Notes: generated from the letters alone by a model not told the origin. Positions 16,833 to 26,008 are shown, counted from the first letter of the stretch. The stretch is 47,186 bases of DNA from an uncultured Lewinella sp. (GCA_913057785.1 CAJXPD010000047.1:1-47186); one strand, 5' to 3'. Made by a program: numbers and translations.

Positions 16833-17804
16833 ATGCAAAAAAACATACTAATTACAGGAGGAGCTGGATTTATTGGATCAAATCTAGCAGAAGCCTTATT
16901 GGCTGATGAACGGGTGGATAAAGTGAGAGTCTTGGACAACCTGTCCAATGGGCATCTTAAGAACATCACTCCATTCTTAGACCGCTCCGATTTTGAGTTT
17001 ATAGAAGGGGATATTCGGGATATGAATACTTGTTTGCAAGCTTGTGCAGGGATGGATCTAGTATCCCATCAGGCCGCCTTAGGTTCTGTTCCACGATCGA
17101 TCAAAGATCCACATACGTCCAATGCGGTAAATATCGCTGGTACCTTGAATGTCTTTAAGGCGGCCGAGGAATCAGGGATAAACAAGGTAGTCTTCGCCGC
17201 TTCTTCTTCTACTTATGGCGATAGCCGAGCATTGCCAAAGCGAGAAGGAGTGATCGGTAAGCCTATTTCACCTTATGCAGTGACCAAACTGGTCTGCGAG
17301 CTATATGCCGATGTGTTTTCCAACCTCTATGACTTCAATTATATCGGCCTAAGATATTTTAATGTATTTGGGCCTAAGCAAGATCCGAACGGACCATATG
17401 CTGCCGTAATTCCACTGTTCGTGAAAGCCATTATGGAGGGTAACCCCCCACTTATTCATGGGGATGGTTTACAGAGCCGCGATTTTACCTTTGTAGGGAA
17501 TGCAGTGGAGGCAAATATCAGATCCTTATTTGCTACCCGTGAAGATGCTTGGAATGAAGTCTATAATGTTGCGGTTGGAGAGCGTACTACGATCTTGGAA
17601 TTATTTCAGTTGCTAAAGGAAGTGTCAGGCAGCGACCTCGAGCCTACTTTTGGTCCTACTAGGCAAGGAGATGTAAAGCATAGTCTAGCCGATATTTCTA
17701 AGGCTAAGAATTACCTTGGATATGACCCGCAATACAGTATCAAGGAAGGTTTAAAAATAGCTTTCGAATGGTACAAAAACCAATATACGGCCAAGACGAT
17801 CTAG
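16833..17804 (+). CDS. UDP-HexNAc 4-epimerase-type SDR (WbpP-like)
   Basis: The preferred start is the ATG at 16833 (MQKNILITGG), giving 323 residues. An upstream in-frame ATG at 16779 would overlap the GT2 gene by 32 bp and add a sequence not seen in the family. The Rossmann motif GGAGFIGSN sits at residues 8-16. SSSTYGD and SPYAVTK follow, with catalytic Tyr148 and Lys152. HQAALGSVPRSIKDP and LRYFNVFGPKQDPNGPYAAV are characteristic of WbpP/TviC-type extended SDRs, which interconvert UDP-GlcNAc/UDP-GalNAc or the uronates. It would supply the N-acetylhexosamine donor for the glycan. It is the last gene of the cluster, and a hairpin spans its stop codon. Confidence 0.87.
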   Translation: MQKNILITGGAGFIGSNLAEALLADERVDKVRVLDNLSNGHLKNITPFLDRSDFEFIEGDIRDMNTCLQACAGMDLVSHQAALGSVPRSIKDPHTSNAVNIAGTLNVFKAAEESGINKVVFAASSSTYGDSRALPKREGVIGKPISPYAVTKLVCELYADVFSNLYDFNYIGLRYFNVFGPKQDPNGPYAAVIPLFVKAIMEGNPPLIHGDGLQSRDFTFVGNAVEANIRSLFATREDAWNEVYNVAVGERTTILELFQLLKEVSGSDLEPTFGPTRQGDVKHSLADISKAKNYLGYDPQYSIKEGLKIAFEWYKNQYTAKTI

Positions 17805-17820
17805 TCATCTTGGCCGTATA
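17784..17820. terminator. Hairpin terminator overlapping the epimerase stop codon
   Basis: A perfect 13-bp stem (17784-17796 with 17808-17820) has an 11-base loop that contains the epimerase TAG. It lies between convergent genes. On the - strand it is followed by TTGGTTTTTG, a good U-tract that would end the TlpA-like transcript. On + the T-rich run comes about 13 bases later, so termination there is weaker. Confidence 0.75.
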
Positions 17821-17856
17821 CTGTTGATAGATTGGTTTTAATTCTCAGTAGAAGAA

Positions 17857-18360
17857 CTAATCTTCTTTCAGTGCTTTGAGTTGATCTTCTAATTCGTACT
17901 CGTCTCCAGGAAGATACCCATTATGACTATAGACGATCTCACCGTTTTCATCCACTAGGTATGTTTGCGGTATGGTTTGATAGTTGAGAACGTTGGTCAG
18001 GGTATTATTAGCGTCAGAGAGAATCTGGAAGGGCCAGCCTTTGGTCTCAACCATAGGCTTCACTTTTGCCAACTGACGACGGGTATCTATGCTAATGGCT
18101 ACTACTTCTACATCATAATCTGCTTGCCAGTCTTCATAAACCTCGGCTATGGCATCTAGCTCCTTTTTGCAGGGAGCGCACCAGGTAGCCCAAAGACTGA
18201 TGATCGTAGGTTTACCATTTTGCGCAAAGTCTTGTAAGTTTATAGTCGCTCCATCTAAGGTCTTTACCTCAGCGGAGGGGAGTTGGGTTTGTGCAAAAGT
18301 TACCGCACTCAAGCAGATTAGAAGTGCGAGCGTACAACTTAGTTTGGAGAAAATCTTCAT
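17857..18360 (-). CDS. TlpA-like periplasmic thioredoxin/redoxin
   Basis: This 167-residue protein has an N-terminal signal peptide (LALLICLSAVTFAQ, cleavage near residue 23-25). A redoxin domain follows with ISLWATWCAPCKKELDAI, catalytic Cys61 and Cys64, and a cis-Pro region IPQTYLVDENGEIV. Such proteins reduce disulfides in the periplasm, e.g. during cytochrome c or outer-membrane protein maturation. Length and motif order match TlpA/ResA. It is divergent from the DUF6029 outer-membrane protein gene (217 bp between starts), a neighbourhood often kept in Bacteroidota, though the functional link is inferred. A possible -7 box TATCTTTT lies at 18394-18401 on the - strand. Confidence 0.88.
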   Translation of the reverse strand: MKIFSKLSCTLALLICLSAVTFAQTQLPSAEVKTLDGATINLQDFAQNGKPTIISLWATWCAPCKKELDAIAEVYEDWQADYDVEVVAISIDTRRQLAKVKPMVETKGWPFQILSDANNTLTNVLNYQTIPQTYLVDENGEIVYSHNGYLPGDEYELEDQLKALKED

Positions 18361-18577
18361 GGATTAAATTTTTTAATAAATCGGCTTCTTGTCAAAAGAT
18401 AAGAATGCAAGGCTACTATAGATGCTTTCATGCCAGTTGAAAGACAACACCAAGACTACAGAGCTACAATAATGCGGGGATAAAAATCTAAATTTCATCC
18501 TGCTACCTTTAGACTCTAGAAATCTGCTTAAGTAACCCCAAAATTATTGGCTAATTTCACTTAATGCCATCGATTCA

Positions 18578-20269
18578 ATGATGAACAAAGCTACACTAAA
18601 TTTATACATTTTTCTGTCATTCATCCTACTTCCCATGGATCTATTCGGGCAGCAAGGAAATGGCGGAACACTCTCCGGAAACCTGGAAACACAAGGGAAT
18701 TTCTACATCCGAGATGCAGAAATTGGGGCGGCAAATATTCCCCAATACGATAATCAATTGTATGGAGCCAATACTTGGGTCAATTTGACGTACAACAATT
18801 GGGGCTTTGACTTTGGTTTGCGATTTGATGCCTTTCAGCACTCTCAATTGCCGAACCCCTTGGATTCTTATACAGATGAAGGTATTGGTCGTTGGTACAT
18901 CCGTAAAGAATTGGATAAGCTAGATATCAGTGCAGGTTATATCTATGATCAATTAGGTAGTGGGATCATCTTCCGCTCCTACGAGGCGCGTGCACTCTTC
19001 ATTGATAATGCATTACTCGGGTTACGCTTAGCCTATGATATTGCTCCAGATTGGGAGGTAAAGGTGTTTTCAGGCCGCCAAAAATTTCGCTTTGATACCT
19101 ACGGTTCGGTGGTTAGAGGTCTAGGACTTGAAGGATTCATTACGGGGAAGGAGGGGAGTAATTGGTCAATGGCCCCAGGTATTGGTGTGGTAGGCCGCAC
19201 GCATTCAGAAGAGACCATAGATCAGCTTTTAGCGACGATAGCTACGTATACGCCACAAGATACGGTTAGTGTAGATTATAACTCTTATGCCTTGGCGGCT
19301 TTCAATACGCTCAGTGCCGGACCCTGGAGTTGGTATGTGGAAGGTGCTTACAAGACTAGTGAAGTATTTTTTGATCCCTTTGCCGATAAGTTGAATTGGG
19401 ACGGACAAATTGCTCAAGGGAAATTCGTCCGCCGTTCAGGCTCCGTATTATACTCCAGTCTTTCCTATGCTGCGAAAGGTTTAGGGATCAGTTTAGAAGC
19501 CAAACGCACTGAAAATTTTACATTTCGAACCAATCCCTTTGTAGCACTTAACCAGGGCATGATCAACTTCTTGCCTCCAATGAGTCGGGAGAATACCTAT
19601 CGATTGACTACCCGTTATGTGCCTGCGACTCAGGAAATTGGTGAAATGGCAGTACAAGCCGATATTCGTTATTCTCCGAGCAAAAATGTGAGCCTCAATG
19701 CCAATCTTTCCAATATTACGAATCTGAATGATGAGGTATTGTACCAAGAACTCTATACAGAAATATCCTATAAGTATAAGCGCAAATGGACCCTACTAGG
19801 AGGGGTTCAGGTTCAAAATTATAACCAGGATGTGTTTGAAGAAAAACCGGGGGTACCCAATGTCCAGACCATCATCCCTTATGTCGATTTCTTGTATAAG
19901 ATAGACCGCAAAAAGGCCATTCGTTTTGAGGCCCAGACGATGTTTGTGGGGCAAGATACTAAAGCCGGATTTAAGCAGGATTATGGAGATTGGGTGTTCG
20001 GTTTAGTAGAATATACGATGGCTCCACACTGGACTTTTGCCGTATCTGATATGTATAATATGACCCCCGGTAAAAATGCCCCCGACGATGGTAATGGTGG
20101 GAAGAAAGCGATACACTACCCTCGTGTAGACGTTTACTATTCGCGCAAAGCCAATCGATTTTCCTTGAGCTTCATCAAACAGGTGGAAGGGGTTGTCTGC
20201 TCTGGCGGTATTTGTCGACTTGAACCTGCTTTCAGCGGCGTTCGTCTAGGGGTGAATGCAGCCTTTTAG
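18578..20269 (+). CDS. DUF6029 family outer-membrane beta-barrel protein
   Basis: The 563 residues begin with a signal peptide (LYIFLSFILLPMDLFGQQ, cleavage near residue 25). Many alternating amphipathic strands follow, rich in aromatic girdle residues, as in outer-membrane barrels. GTLSGNLETQGNFYIRD near the mature N-terminus, LGSGIIFRSYEARALFIDN, and a C-terminal Phe (GVNAAF) for BAM recognition fit DUF6029. The function of the family is unknown. Cys pairs near the end (VVCSGGICRLEP) could form a disulfide, which agrees with the divergent TlpA-like gene. A weak -7 box TACCTTTA is at 18504-18511. Confidence 0.8.
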   Translation: MMNKATLNLYIFLSFILLPMDLFGQQGNGGTLSGNLETQGNFYIRDAEIGAANIPQYDNQLYGANTWVNLTYNNWGFDFGLRFDAFQHSQLPNPLDSYTDEGIGRWYIRKELDKLDISAGYIYDQLGSGIIFRSYEARALFIDNALLGLRLAYDIAPDWEVKVFSGRQKFRFDTYGSVVRGLGLEGFITGKEGSNWSMAPGIGVVGRTHSEETIDQLLATIATYTPQDTVSVDYNSYALAAFNTLSAGPWSWYVEGAYKTSEVFFDPFADKLNWDGQIAQGKFVRRSGSVLYSSLSYAAKGLGISLEAKRTENFTFRTNPFVALNQGMINFLPPMSRENTYRLTTRYVPATQEIGEMAVQADIRYSPSKNVSLNANLSNITNLNDEVLYQELYTEISYKYKRKWTLLGGVQVQNYNQDVFEEKPGVPNVQTIIPYVDFLYKIDRKKAIRFEAQTMFVGQDTKAGFKQDYGDWVFGLVEYTMAPHWTFAVSDMYNMTPGKNAPDDGNGGKKAIHYPRVDVYYSRKANRFSLSFIKQVEGVVCSGGICRLEPAFSGVRLGVNAAF

Positions 20270-20340
20270 CAGGAACAAAAGGTAGCCCGACTTGTTACAT
20301 TCCTGTGATTGAAAAAATTCGATCATTTAAATGAACATGT

Positions 20341-21372
20341 ATGAAAAATGCTACCCTTTTCCTAAGTTTTATTTTCTGTCTTTTACTGACAGCTTGCCAA
20401 TCACCCGAAAAAGCTGCTGAAGCCACTCCTGAAGCGGATAACTGTGCCTATAATGACTTTTCCACGCCAGGCTCGGTGCAAGCTGCCGGAGTACAAATGG
20501 TCTCCCTGAAGGAAGGGTATAAGGTATGGACGAAGCGCTTTGGTAACAGCCCTATGAAAGTCCTACTTCTACACGGAGGCCCAGCAGCCACGCACGAATA
20601 CATGGAAGCTTTCGAAAGTTTTTTCCCACAAGCTAATATTGAATTCTATCATTATGATCAATTAGGGTCCAAGCGTTCAGATCAACCGGAAAACGATAGT
20701 CTATGGACCATCGATAGATTTGTGGAAGAGGTAGAACAAGTCCGACAAGCATTGGGACTGAATAAGGATAATTTCTTCCTATTAGGTAATTCCTGGGGAG
20801 GGCTTCTGGGGATGGAATATGCCTTAAAGTATCAGGATAATCTAAAAGGACTCATCGTCTGTAATATGACTGCAGATTTTGGTAAGTATGAGGCCTATAA
20901 TTCCTATCTACGGAGCCAATTGCGTCCTTCGCTTATTGACAGTTTGGAGTATTACGAAGAGCGAAAAGAATTTCAGCATCCCGTTTATCAAGAATTGGTG
21001 TTTGAGGAGTATTATCGAAAACATATCTGCCGATTACCCGATTGGCCAGAGGCTATTCTACGGAGTTTTGGTAATATCAATCAACACGTCTATGAATACA
21101 TGCAAGGCCCAAGTGAATTCGTTCCAGGAGGAATTCTCAAAGGTTGGTCTGTTTGGGATCGTTTAGCGGAAATTAAGGTGCCTACCCTAACGGTTGGAGC
21201 TAAATATGATACCATGAAGCCGGAGGAAATGGAGGAGATGAGCAAGCTGGTGCAGAATGGTCGCTACTTATACTGCCCTAACGGTAGCCATATGGCTATG
21301 TGGGATGACCAGGAAGTATTTATGCAAGGTGTTATAAAGTTTATCCAGGATGTGCACAAGGATCAGTTATAA
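20341..21372 (+). CDS. Lipoprotein proline iminopeptidase-like alpha/beta hydrolase (S33)
   Basis: This 343-residue protein starts with a lipoprotein signal ending LLLTAC, with lipidated Cys19, followed by an acidic linker. The hydrolase domain has VLLLHGGPAATHEYME (oxyanion loop HGGP), YHYDQLGSKRSDQPEN, and the nucleophile elbow GNSWGGLLGMEYAL with Ser151. The acid lies in VGAKYDTMKPEEM and the catalytic His in NGSHMAMW. This order and the HGGP/GxSWGG motifs are those of prolyl aminopeptidases, which release N-terminal proline from short peptides. Anchoring at the cell envelope points to use of peptides from outside. The secreted M43 protease encoded next could supply them, but that link is inferred. 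Confidence 0.87.
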   Translation: MKNATLFLSFIFCLLLTACQSPEKAAEATPEADNCAYNDFSTPGSVQAAGVQMVSLKEGYKVWTKRFGNSPMKVLLLHGGPAATHEYMEAFESFFPQANIEFYHYDQLGSKRSDQPENDSLWTIDRFVEEVEQVRQALGLNKDNFFLLGNSWGGLLGMEYALKYQDNLKGLIVCNMTADFGKYEAYNSYLRSQLRPSLIDSLEYYEERKEFQHPVYQELVFEEYYRKHICRLPDWPEAILRSFGNINQHVYEYMQGPSEFVPGGILKGWSVWDRLAEIKVPTLTVGAKYDTMKPEEMEEMSKLVQNGRYLYCPNGSHMAMWDDQEVFMQGVIKFIQDVHKDQL

Positions 21373-21373
21373 A

Positions 21374-21405
21374 CTTGACACATAGGGATTAATATTATAT
21401 TTTTG
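21374..21405 (+). promoter_or_regulatory. Candidate promoter for the M43 metalloprotease gene
   Basis: CTTG (21374-21377) and TATTTTTG (21398-21405) are separated by 20 bp, matching the Bacteroidota housekeeping pattern with a perfect -7 element. It would give a leader of about 185 nt before the ATG at 21598. I see no strong structure in that leader. Confidence 0.5.
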
Positions 21406-21597
21406 TTTCAAACCTATCAAAACTAACTCCAGGAAGAATTTGCTAAACCTCCCAAATCAATAATTCATTTTACCCATTAATCTGTCTGGTAAAATGCCTT
21501 CCCCTCCATCATTTTACAGAACAGTTAGCTGTTGGCTGAACTGAGATCTTAGTGAGCTCATTTGGCCTACACAGCAGACCGGTTTAATAGCAGCTCT

Positions 21598-23841
21598 ATG
21601 AACAAAACACTGTGTCTATACCTATTGGTATGGCTTCTTCCTTTGGTTAGTCTACAGGCCCAGCCGATGAAATGTGGCACTGCAGCCCCAGATCAATTTC
21701 ACAAGGAGGTATTAGCTCGTGCTAGAATGCTTCAAAATCCTGCCAGAAATACAGGAACAAGTTGTATTCCATTGAAGATTTATTCTTTCCGTGAGGATGG
21801 CGGAACTGGAGGGATTACACAAGAAGAATTAACGGAGGGCCTGAATTTCCTGAATTACTACTATCTCCCGGCCAATATCGAATTTTACTATTGTGGAGGG
21901 ATAAGCTATATCAACAATTCAGATTTATACGATTATGACTTACGGGCAGCTGATGGAGACACTGAAACTGACTTGGTCAATGCAGCTGGACAAGTTACCA
22001 ATGCAGTAAATATCTACATCGTTGATAGGATCACGATTAGCGATGATTTTCAGGCTTCAGGTTATGCTTATCTCCCTTATTCCGATAACAACATTTTCAA
22101 TCGAATAGTAATGACGGAGAGTGGCATAAATGATCATCCCGGGGGTACCTTCGTACATGAATTTGGCCATTATTTTTCATTGCTACACACCTTCCAGGGC
22201 ACCCAAAATGGAAATATGGATGCCAATGCTGAACATGTTGCACGAAGCGGAGTTCAATCCAATTGTGGTTCTGCTGGGGATCAACTCTGCGATACCGATG
22301 CTGATCCTGGATATTCAGGAGCTACTTTCTCCTTTGCCGACTGCAGCTATTCAGGAGATGAAAAGGATGTGTATGACGTAACGTATACGCCCCCCGTAGA
22401 TAATATCATGTCCTATTATCCGACCTTCTGTCCTCCTCGAGTACTCAGCGCAGGGCAGTATGGGTTTATCAGTGCTGGACTCGGTATTCGTCAAGGACAT
22501 AGCTCCTATAGTTTCGGCTGTATCCCTTCTAAAGTAAATGTGCCGACCAACCTTAGTGCGACGCTTAATGGCGACGAGAACGGGATAGACTTGAGTTGGA
22601 CTGATAATGCCAATAATGAATTTGGGTATTTGATCGAGCGATCAACCGTGTCTTCGTCTGCTGGATTTGAGCCTTTACTATATGGCTATACCGGGCCTAA
22701 TGGGACTAGTTATACCGATAATGATATTCAAGCCAATCAGGAATATTGGTATCGAGTCAAATCTTCCAATGGCAATTGTAACACCTACAGTACGGCAGTA
22801 TCAGTTAATGTCGGTACTATCTATTGTACCAGTGTAGCAGGTTCTAATCAGATATGTGATAATGACCAATATGTGGCCAGAGTGATCTTTGCGGATCAAC
22901 TCAACAATGGTACAGAATGTGTTTCTGGGGGGTACGTCAATTATACTAATCTTTCCGCAACTGTAGGTCGAGGATCAACCTATAATGTCCAAGTTAATAA
23001 TGGGGTAGTCACTGGTGGAATACCCACGGAGTTCTCAGGATATATTGGTGATCGTTGCGGCATCTGGGTGGATTGGAATCAAGATGGTGATTTCGATGAA
23101 GTCGATGAGGCCGTAACAGTCAATACGGGCAATGCACCTTTTTTCTGGACCGCGTCTATTACGGTGCCAAATGGGGCAGCTTTCGGACAAACCAGGATGC
23201 GAGTCCGTATTGTTTACAATGAGACGCCTTCTTCTTGTGGACTTTCTTCCCTAGGAGAGACAGAGGACTACAGAATAAATGTAACGGCGCTTCTGCCGGT
23301 GGAGCTGTCTGCCTTTACTGCTATCCCAAAAGGCCAAGCTGCCTATCTGGAATGGGAGACAATTACGGAAAGTAATAATGATTATTTCAGCATTGAACAC
23401 TCTATAGATGCCAAGACCTTCTCTGCTATTGGGCGAGTAAAAGGGAGAGGGACAACCTATGTACCACAATCTTATTCCTACCTAGATCGAGAGGCAAGAC
23501 CAGGAATTAATTATTATCGCCTGCGGCAAGTGGATTTCGATGGGCAATATGAGTATTCTGAAATGAAGACAGTTCTTATTCCCAATGAACCCTCTATTTT
23601 GCTGGTGTATCCTAATCCATCAAAAGGGAGATTTCATATACAAGTTCCGGAAATCTCTTCTGAGGAAGCCAATCTGCAGCTAATGGATAGCAAGGGGCAG
23701 AGGATTTGGGAGCGGAGGGTGTTGACGTCTTCTTCAACAAATATCATGTTTGCTGAAGAAGAACTAACACCTGGGATATATTTCCTGAAGTTCTTGGCGG
23801 GCCACCAAGCCATCACAAAGCGCGTCGTGATCTATGACTAA
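21598..23841 (+). CDS. Secreted M43 (pappalysin-like) zinc metalloprotease with T9SS sorting domain
   Basis: The ATG at 21598 is preferred (747 residues) because it begins a clean signal peptide, MNKTLCLYLLVWLLPL ending LQAQ. The metal site is HEFGHYFSLLH, with His187, Glu188, His191 and His197, and the Met-turn is NIMSYYP, as in M43 peptidases. A fibronectin type III-like domain follows (ISLSWTDNANNEFGYLIERS-type region, here IDLSWTDNANNEFGY), then a GEVED domain (CGIWVDWNQDGDFDEVDEAV, later GETEDYRI). The last about 85 residues, with VYPNPSKGRFHIQVPE and LTPGIYFLKFLAG, form a T9SS type A sorting tail. Export and surface attachment or release by T9SS are expected. Its stop lies 7 bp from the convergent murA stop. 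Confidence 0.9.
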   Translation: MNKTLCLYLLVWLLPLVSLQAQPMKCGTAAPDQFHKEVLARARMLQNPARNTGTSCIPLKIYSFREDGGTGGITQEELTEGLNFLNYYYLPANIEFYYCGGISYINNSDLYDYDLRAADGDTETDLVNAAGQVTNAVNIYIVDRITISDDFQASGYAYLPYSDNNIFNRIVMTESGINDHPGGTFVHEFGHYFSLLHTFQGTQNGNMDANAEHVARSGVQSNCGSAGDQLCDTDADPGYSGATFSFADCSYSGDEKDVYDVTYTPPVDNIMSYYPTFCPPRVLSAGQYGFISAGLGIRQGHSSYSFGCIPSKVNVPTNLSATLNGDENGIDLSWTDNANNEFGYLIERSTVSSSAGFEPLLYGYTGPNGTSYTDNDIQANQEYWYRVKSSNGNCNTYSTAVSVNVGTIYCTSVAGSNQICDNDQYVARVIFADQLNNGTECVSGGYVNYTNLSATVGRGSTYNVQVNNGVVTGGIPTEFSGYIGDRCGIWVDWNQDGDFDEVDEAVTVNTGNAPFFWTASITVPNGAAFGQTRMRVRIVYNETPSSCGLSSLGETEDYRINVTALLPVELSAFTAIPKGQAAYLEWETITESNNDYFSIEHSIDAKTFSAIGRVKGRGTTYVPQSYSYLDREARPGINYYRLRQVDFDGQYEYSEMKTVLIPNEPSILLVYPNPSKGRFHIQVPEISSEEANLQLMDSKGQRIWERRVLTSSSTNIMFAEEELTPGIYFLKFLAGHQAITKRVVIYD

Positions 23842-23848
23842 TGGCCTT

Positions 23849-25159
23849 CTAGTAGCGAGTAATCTGAGCTCCTAAAGCTTGTAGACGGGTATCAATTTCT
23901 TGATAACCTCTGTCAATCTGGTGAATATTCTTGATCAAGCTGGTCCCTTTTGCTGAAAGGGCCGCGATTAGGAGTGCAACACCGGCTCGTATATCAGGAG
24001 AAGTCATTTCTATACCTCGTAATTGAGTTCTTCGTTCAAGACCAATTACCGTTGCTCGGTGTGGGTCACAAAGAATGATTTGTGCACCCATATCAATCAG
24101 TTTGTCCACGAAGAAAAGTCGACTCTCAAACATCTTTTGGTGAATCAATACACTCCCTTTGGCTTGGGTAGCTACGACTAACATGATACTCATGAGGTCT
24201 GGGGTGAATCCAGGCCAGGGGGCATCATAGATCGTCATGATTGAACCATCAATAAAGGTCTGGATTTCGTATTTCTCTTGGGCAGGAATGTGGATATCAT
24301 CACCTTTAACATTCAACTGGATACCCATTTTTTCAAACATGCTCGGAATGATGCCCAATTCATCAAAAGCAACATCCTTAATGGTAATATCAGACTGAGT
24401 CATGGCAGCCAAACCGATAAAACTACCGATTTCAATCATGTCGGGTAGGATGCGGTGCTCCGTACCACCAAGTTGTTCCACACCAGTTATGGTCAGTAGA
24501 TTAGAACCAACCCCCTCGATCTTAGCGCCCATTCGCTGCATCATCTTACACAGCTGCTGCAAGTATGGCTCACAAGCGGCGTTGTAGATCTGGGTGGTGC
24601 CTTTAGCCATGGAAGCTGCCATAACAACATTGGCTGTACCCGTAACTGAAATCTCATCCATCAAGAGGTAGGTACCCGTTAGTTCCTTTCCTTCGACGCT
24701 GTAGAGATCAGTTTCAGGGTCATAAACAAACTTCGCACCCAACTTTTCAAATCCTCTAAAGTGGGTATCCAAGCGTCGACGACCAATTTTATCTCCACCT
24801 GGCTTGGGGAGAAAAGCCTTGCCAAAACGAGCCAATAATGCACCGATCAGCATCACGGAACCACGGATTCGGCTGGCTTTTTGACGAAAGTCTTTACTCT
24901 GGATATAAGCAAGATCTATATTGGCAGCCGTAAAGGCTATAGTGTCTTTGGATAGTTCCTCAACCTCTACACCTAGGCCTTTTAGTAGCTGTATCAAATG
25001 ATCTACATCTCGAATGCGTGGCACATTAGAGATAACCATTCTTTCTTCCGTCAACAGGACGGCGCAGAGTATTTGTAGTGCTTCGTTTTTAGCTCCTTGG
25101 GGGGTGATGTCTCCTTGAAGTTGATGGCCTCCTATGACCTCAAAAGCATCTGTTGGCAT
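23849..25159 (-). CDS. murA: UDP-N-acetylglucosamine 1-carboxyvinyltransferase (MurA), Asp active-site variant
   Basis: The 436-residue protein catalyses the first committed step of peptidoglycan synthesis, transferring enolpyruvate from PEP to UDP-GlcNAc. Family features are LQGDITPQGAKNEALQILCA (Lys of GAKN), ASRIRGSVMLIGALLARFG, DTHFRGFEKLGA, and ALSAKGTSLIKNIHQIDRGY near the end. The active-site loop reads LPKPGGDKIGRRRLDTH: the usual Cys (Cys115 in E. coli) is Asp123 here. Asp at this position is known from mycobacterial and chlamydial MurA and makes the enzyme insensitive to fosfomycin. The DUF4290 gene lies 156 bp upstream on the same strand with a hairpin between. Start chosen as the ATG before the first core strand. 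Confidence 0.95.
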   Translation of the reverse strand: MPTDAFEVIGGHQLQGDITPQGAKNEALQILCAVLLTEERMVISNVPRIRDVDHLIQLLKGLGVEVEELSKDTIAFTAANIDLAYIQSKDFRQKASRIRGSVMLIGALLARFGKAFLPKPGGDKIGRRRLDTHFRGFEKLGAKFVYDPETDLYSVEGKELTGTYLLMDEISVTGTANVVMAASMAKGTTQIYNAACEPYLQQLCKMMQRMGAKIEGVGSNLLTITGVEQLGGTEHRILPDMIEIGSFIGLAAMTQSDITIKDVAFDELGIIPSMFEKMGIQLNVKGDDIHIPAQEKYEIQTFIDGSIMTIYDAPWPGFTPDLMSIMLVVATQAKGSVLIHQKMFESRLFFVDKLIDMGAQIILCDPHRATVIGLERRTQLRGIEMTSPDIRAGVALLIAALSAKGTSLIKNIHQIDRGYQEIDTRLQALGAQITRY

Positions 25160-25220
25160 ATCGAAATTTGGTATTTAGTTGTTGTGCTCACAAAGAAAAG
25201 AAAGAAGAAGGGTATAAATA

Positions 25221-25259
25221 AAATATGGGACAACCTTTATTAAAAGTTGCCCCATATTT
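25221..25259 (-). terminator. Hairpin between DUF4290 and murA
   Basis: Arms 25221-25234 and 25246-25259 pair over 14 bp. The single mismatch becomes a G-U pair in - strand RNA, favouring that direction. It is followed by ATTTATACCC, only a partial U-tract. It can end the DUF4290 transcript or act in the murA leader. Confidence 0.6.
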
Positions 25260-25315
25260 CCTTATTAACTTGATCCAGTTTCATCTCCTTTTAATCGGAG
25301 AGAATGGACAGAATT

Positions 25316-26008
25316 TTAGTTTCGTCTTCTGCGACTAGGCGGGATACGAACTCTAGGTTTGTGTCCGCCTCTATCGCCACGATCCTTATCTCGGCCATTG
25401 CGATCATTGCGATCACCACCTGGTCGTTTTCGTCTTCTGTTACTGGAACCTAGGTTGTCAAGTGAGATTTCCTCAGACAACTCAAGTTTTCCTCCTGACA
25501 AACTCTTCAAGTCATTTTTGATCACCTCGTCAGATACGTAGTGTTCCTTATTCCAAGTTCGGTAGGCTAGCTTCATATAGGAGCCGATCACAGCTACAAA
25601 ACCATCTCTAACGGGACCTTCATCCATGGCTAGAGCTTTGTTGATCAACTTCTGGACATTATTGCCATAATGCCGAAACTTAGTCTCGATCTTCGGGTAA
25701 GGTACCTTCTCCGGATGCTTCTTAGCATCGTCCGGGCTTGGGTGTATACCTTCGGGTAAAACTACGTCTAATTCGTAATTAGCGATGCGGAATAAATGCT
25801 TCCACATTTTTTCTCGGTAATCATCAATACTACGGTTCTGAGGGTGCATTTGCATCATCAAACCAATGATTCTATGAGCAAACTCTTGCCGCAATTCCGG
25901 ATCCTCGATTGATTTAGCATGATTCACCAGATTCTGAATATGCCTCCCATACTCTGGGATGATCAGATTCTCTCTGGATGAATTATACTCCATATTATGC
26001 TCGTTCAT
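25316..26008 (-). CDS. DUF4290 protein with Arg/Gly-rich tail
   Basis: Residues 1 to about 185 match DUF4290, a Bacteroidota family of unknown function: LIIPEYGRHIQNLVNHAKSI, RIIGLMMQMHPQNRSI, LEGIHPSPDD-type segment (here LPEGIHPSPDDAKKHPEKV), IETKFRHYGNNVQKLI, and AYRTWNKEHYVSDEVIKNDL. The last about 45 residues are highly charged and disordered, with repeated Arg, Asp and Gly (GDRNDRNGRDKDRGDRGG, then a final SRRRRN), a type of tail often found in RNA-binding proteins. No signal or membrane span. murA lies downstream and glmS 60 bp upstream, all on the same strand, a conserved Bacteroidota neighbourhood for cell-wall precursor genes. Confidence 0.85.
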   Translation of the reverse strand: MNEHNMEYNSSRENLIIPEYGRHIQNLVNHAKSIEDPELRQEFAHRIIGLMMQMHPQNRSIDDYREKMWKHLFRIANYELDVVLPEGIHPSPDDAKKHPEKVPYPKIETKFRHYGNNVQKLINKALAMDEGPVRDGFVAVIGSYMKLAYRTWNKEHYVSDEVIKNDLKSLSGGKLELSEEISLDNLGSSNRRRKRPGGDRNDRNGRDKDRGDRGGHKPRVRIPPSRRRRN

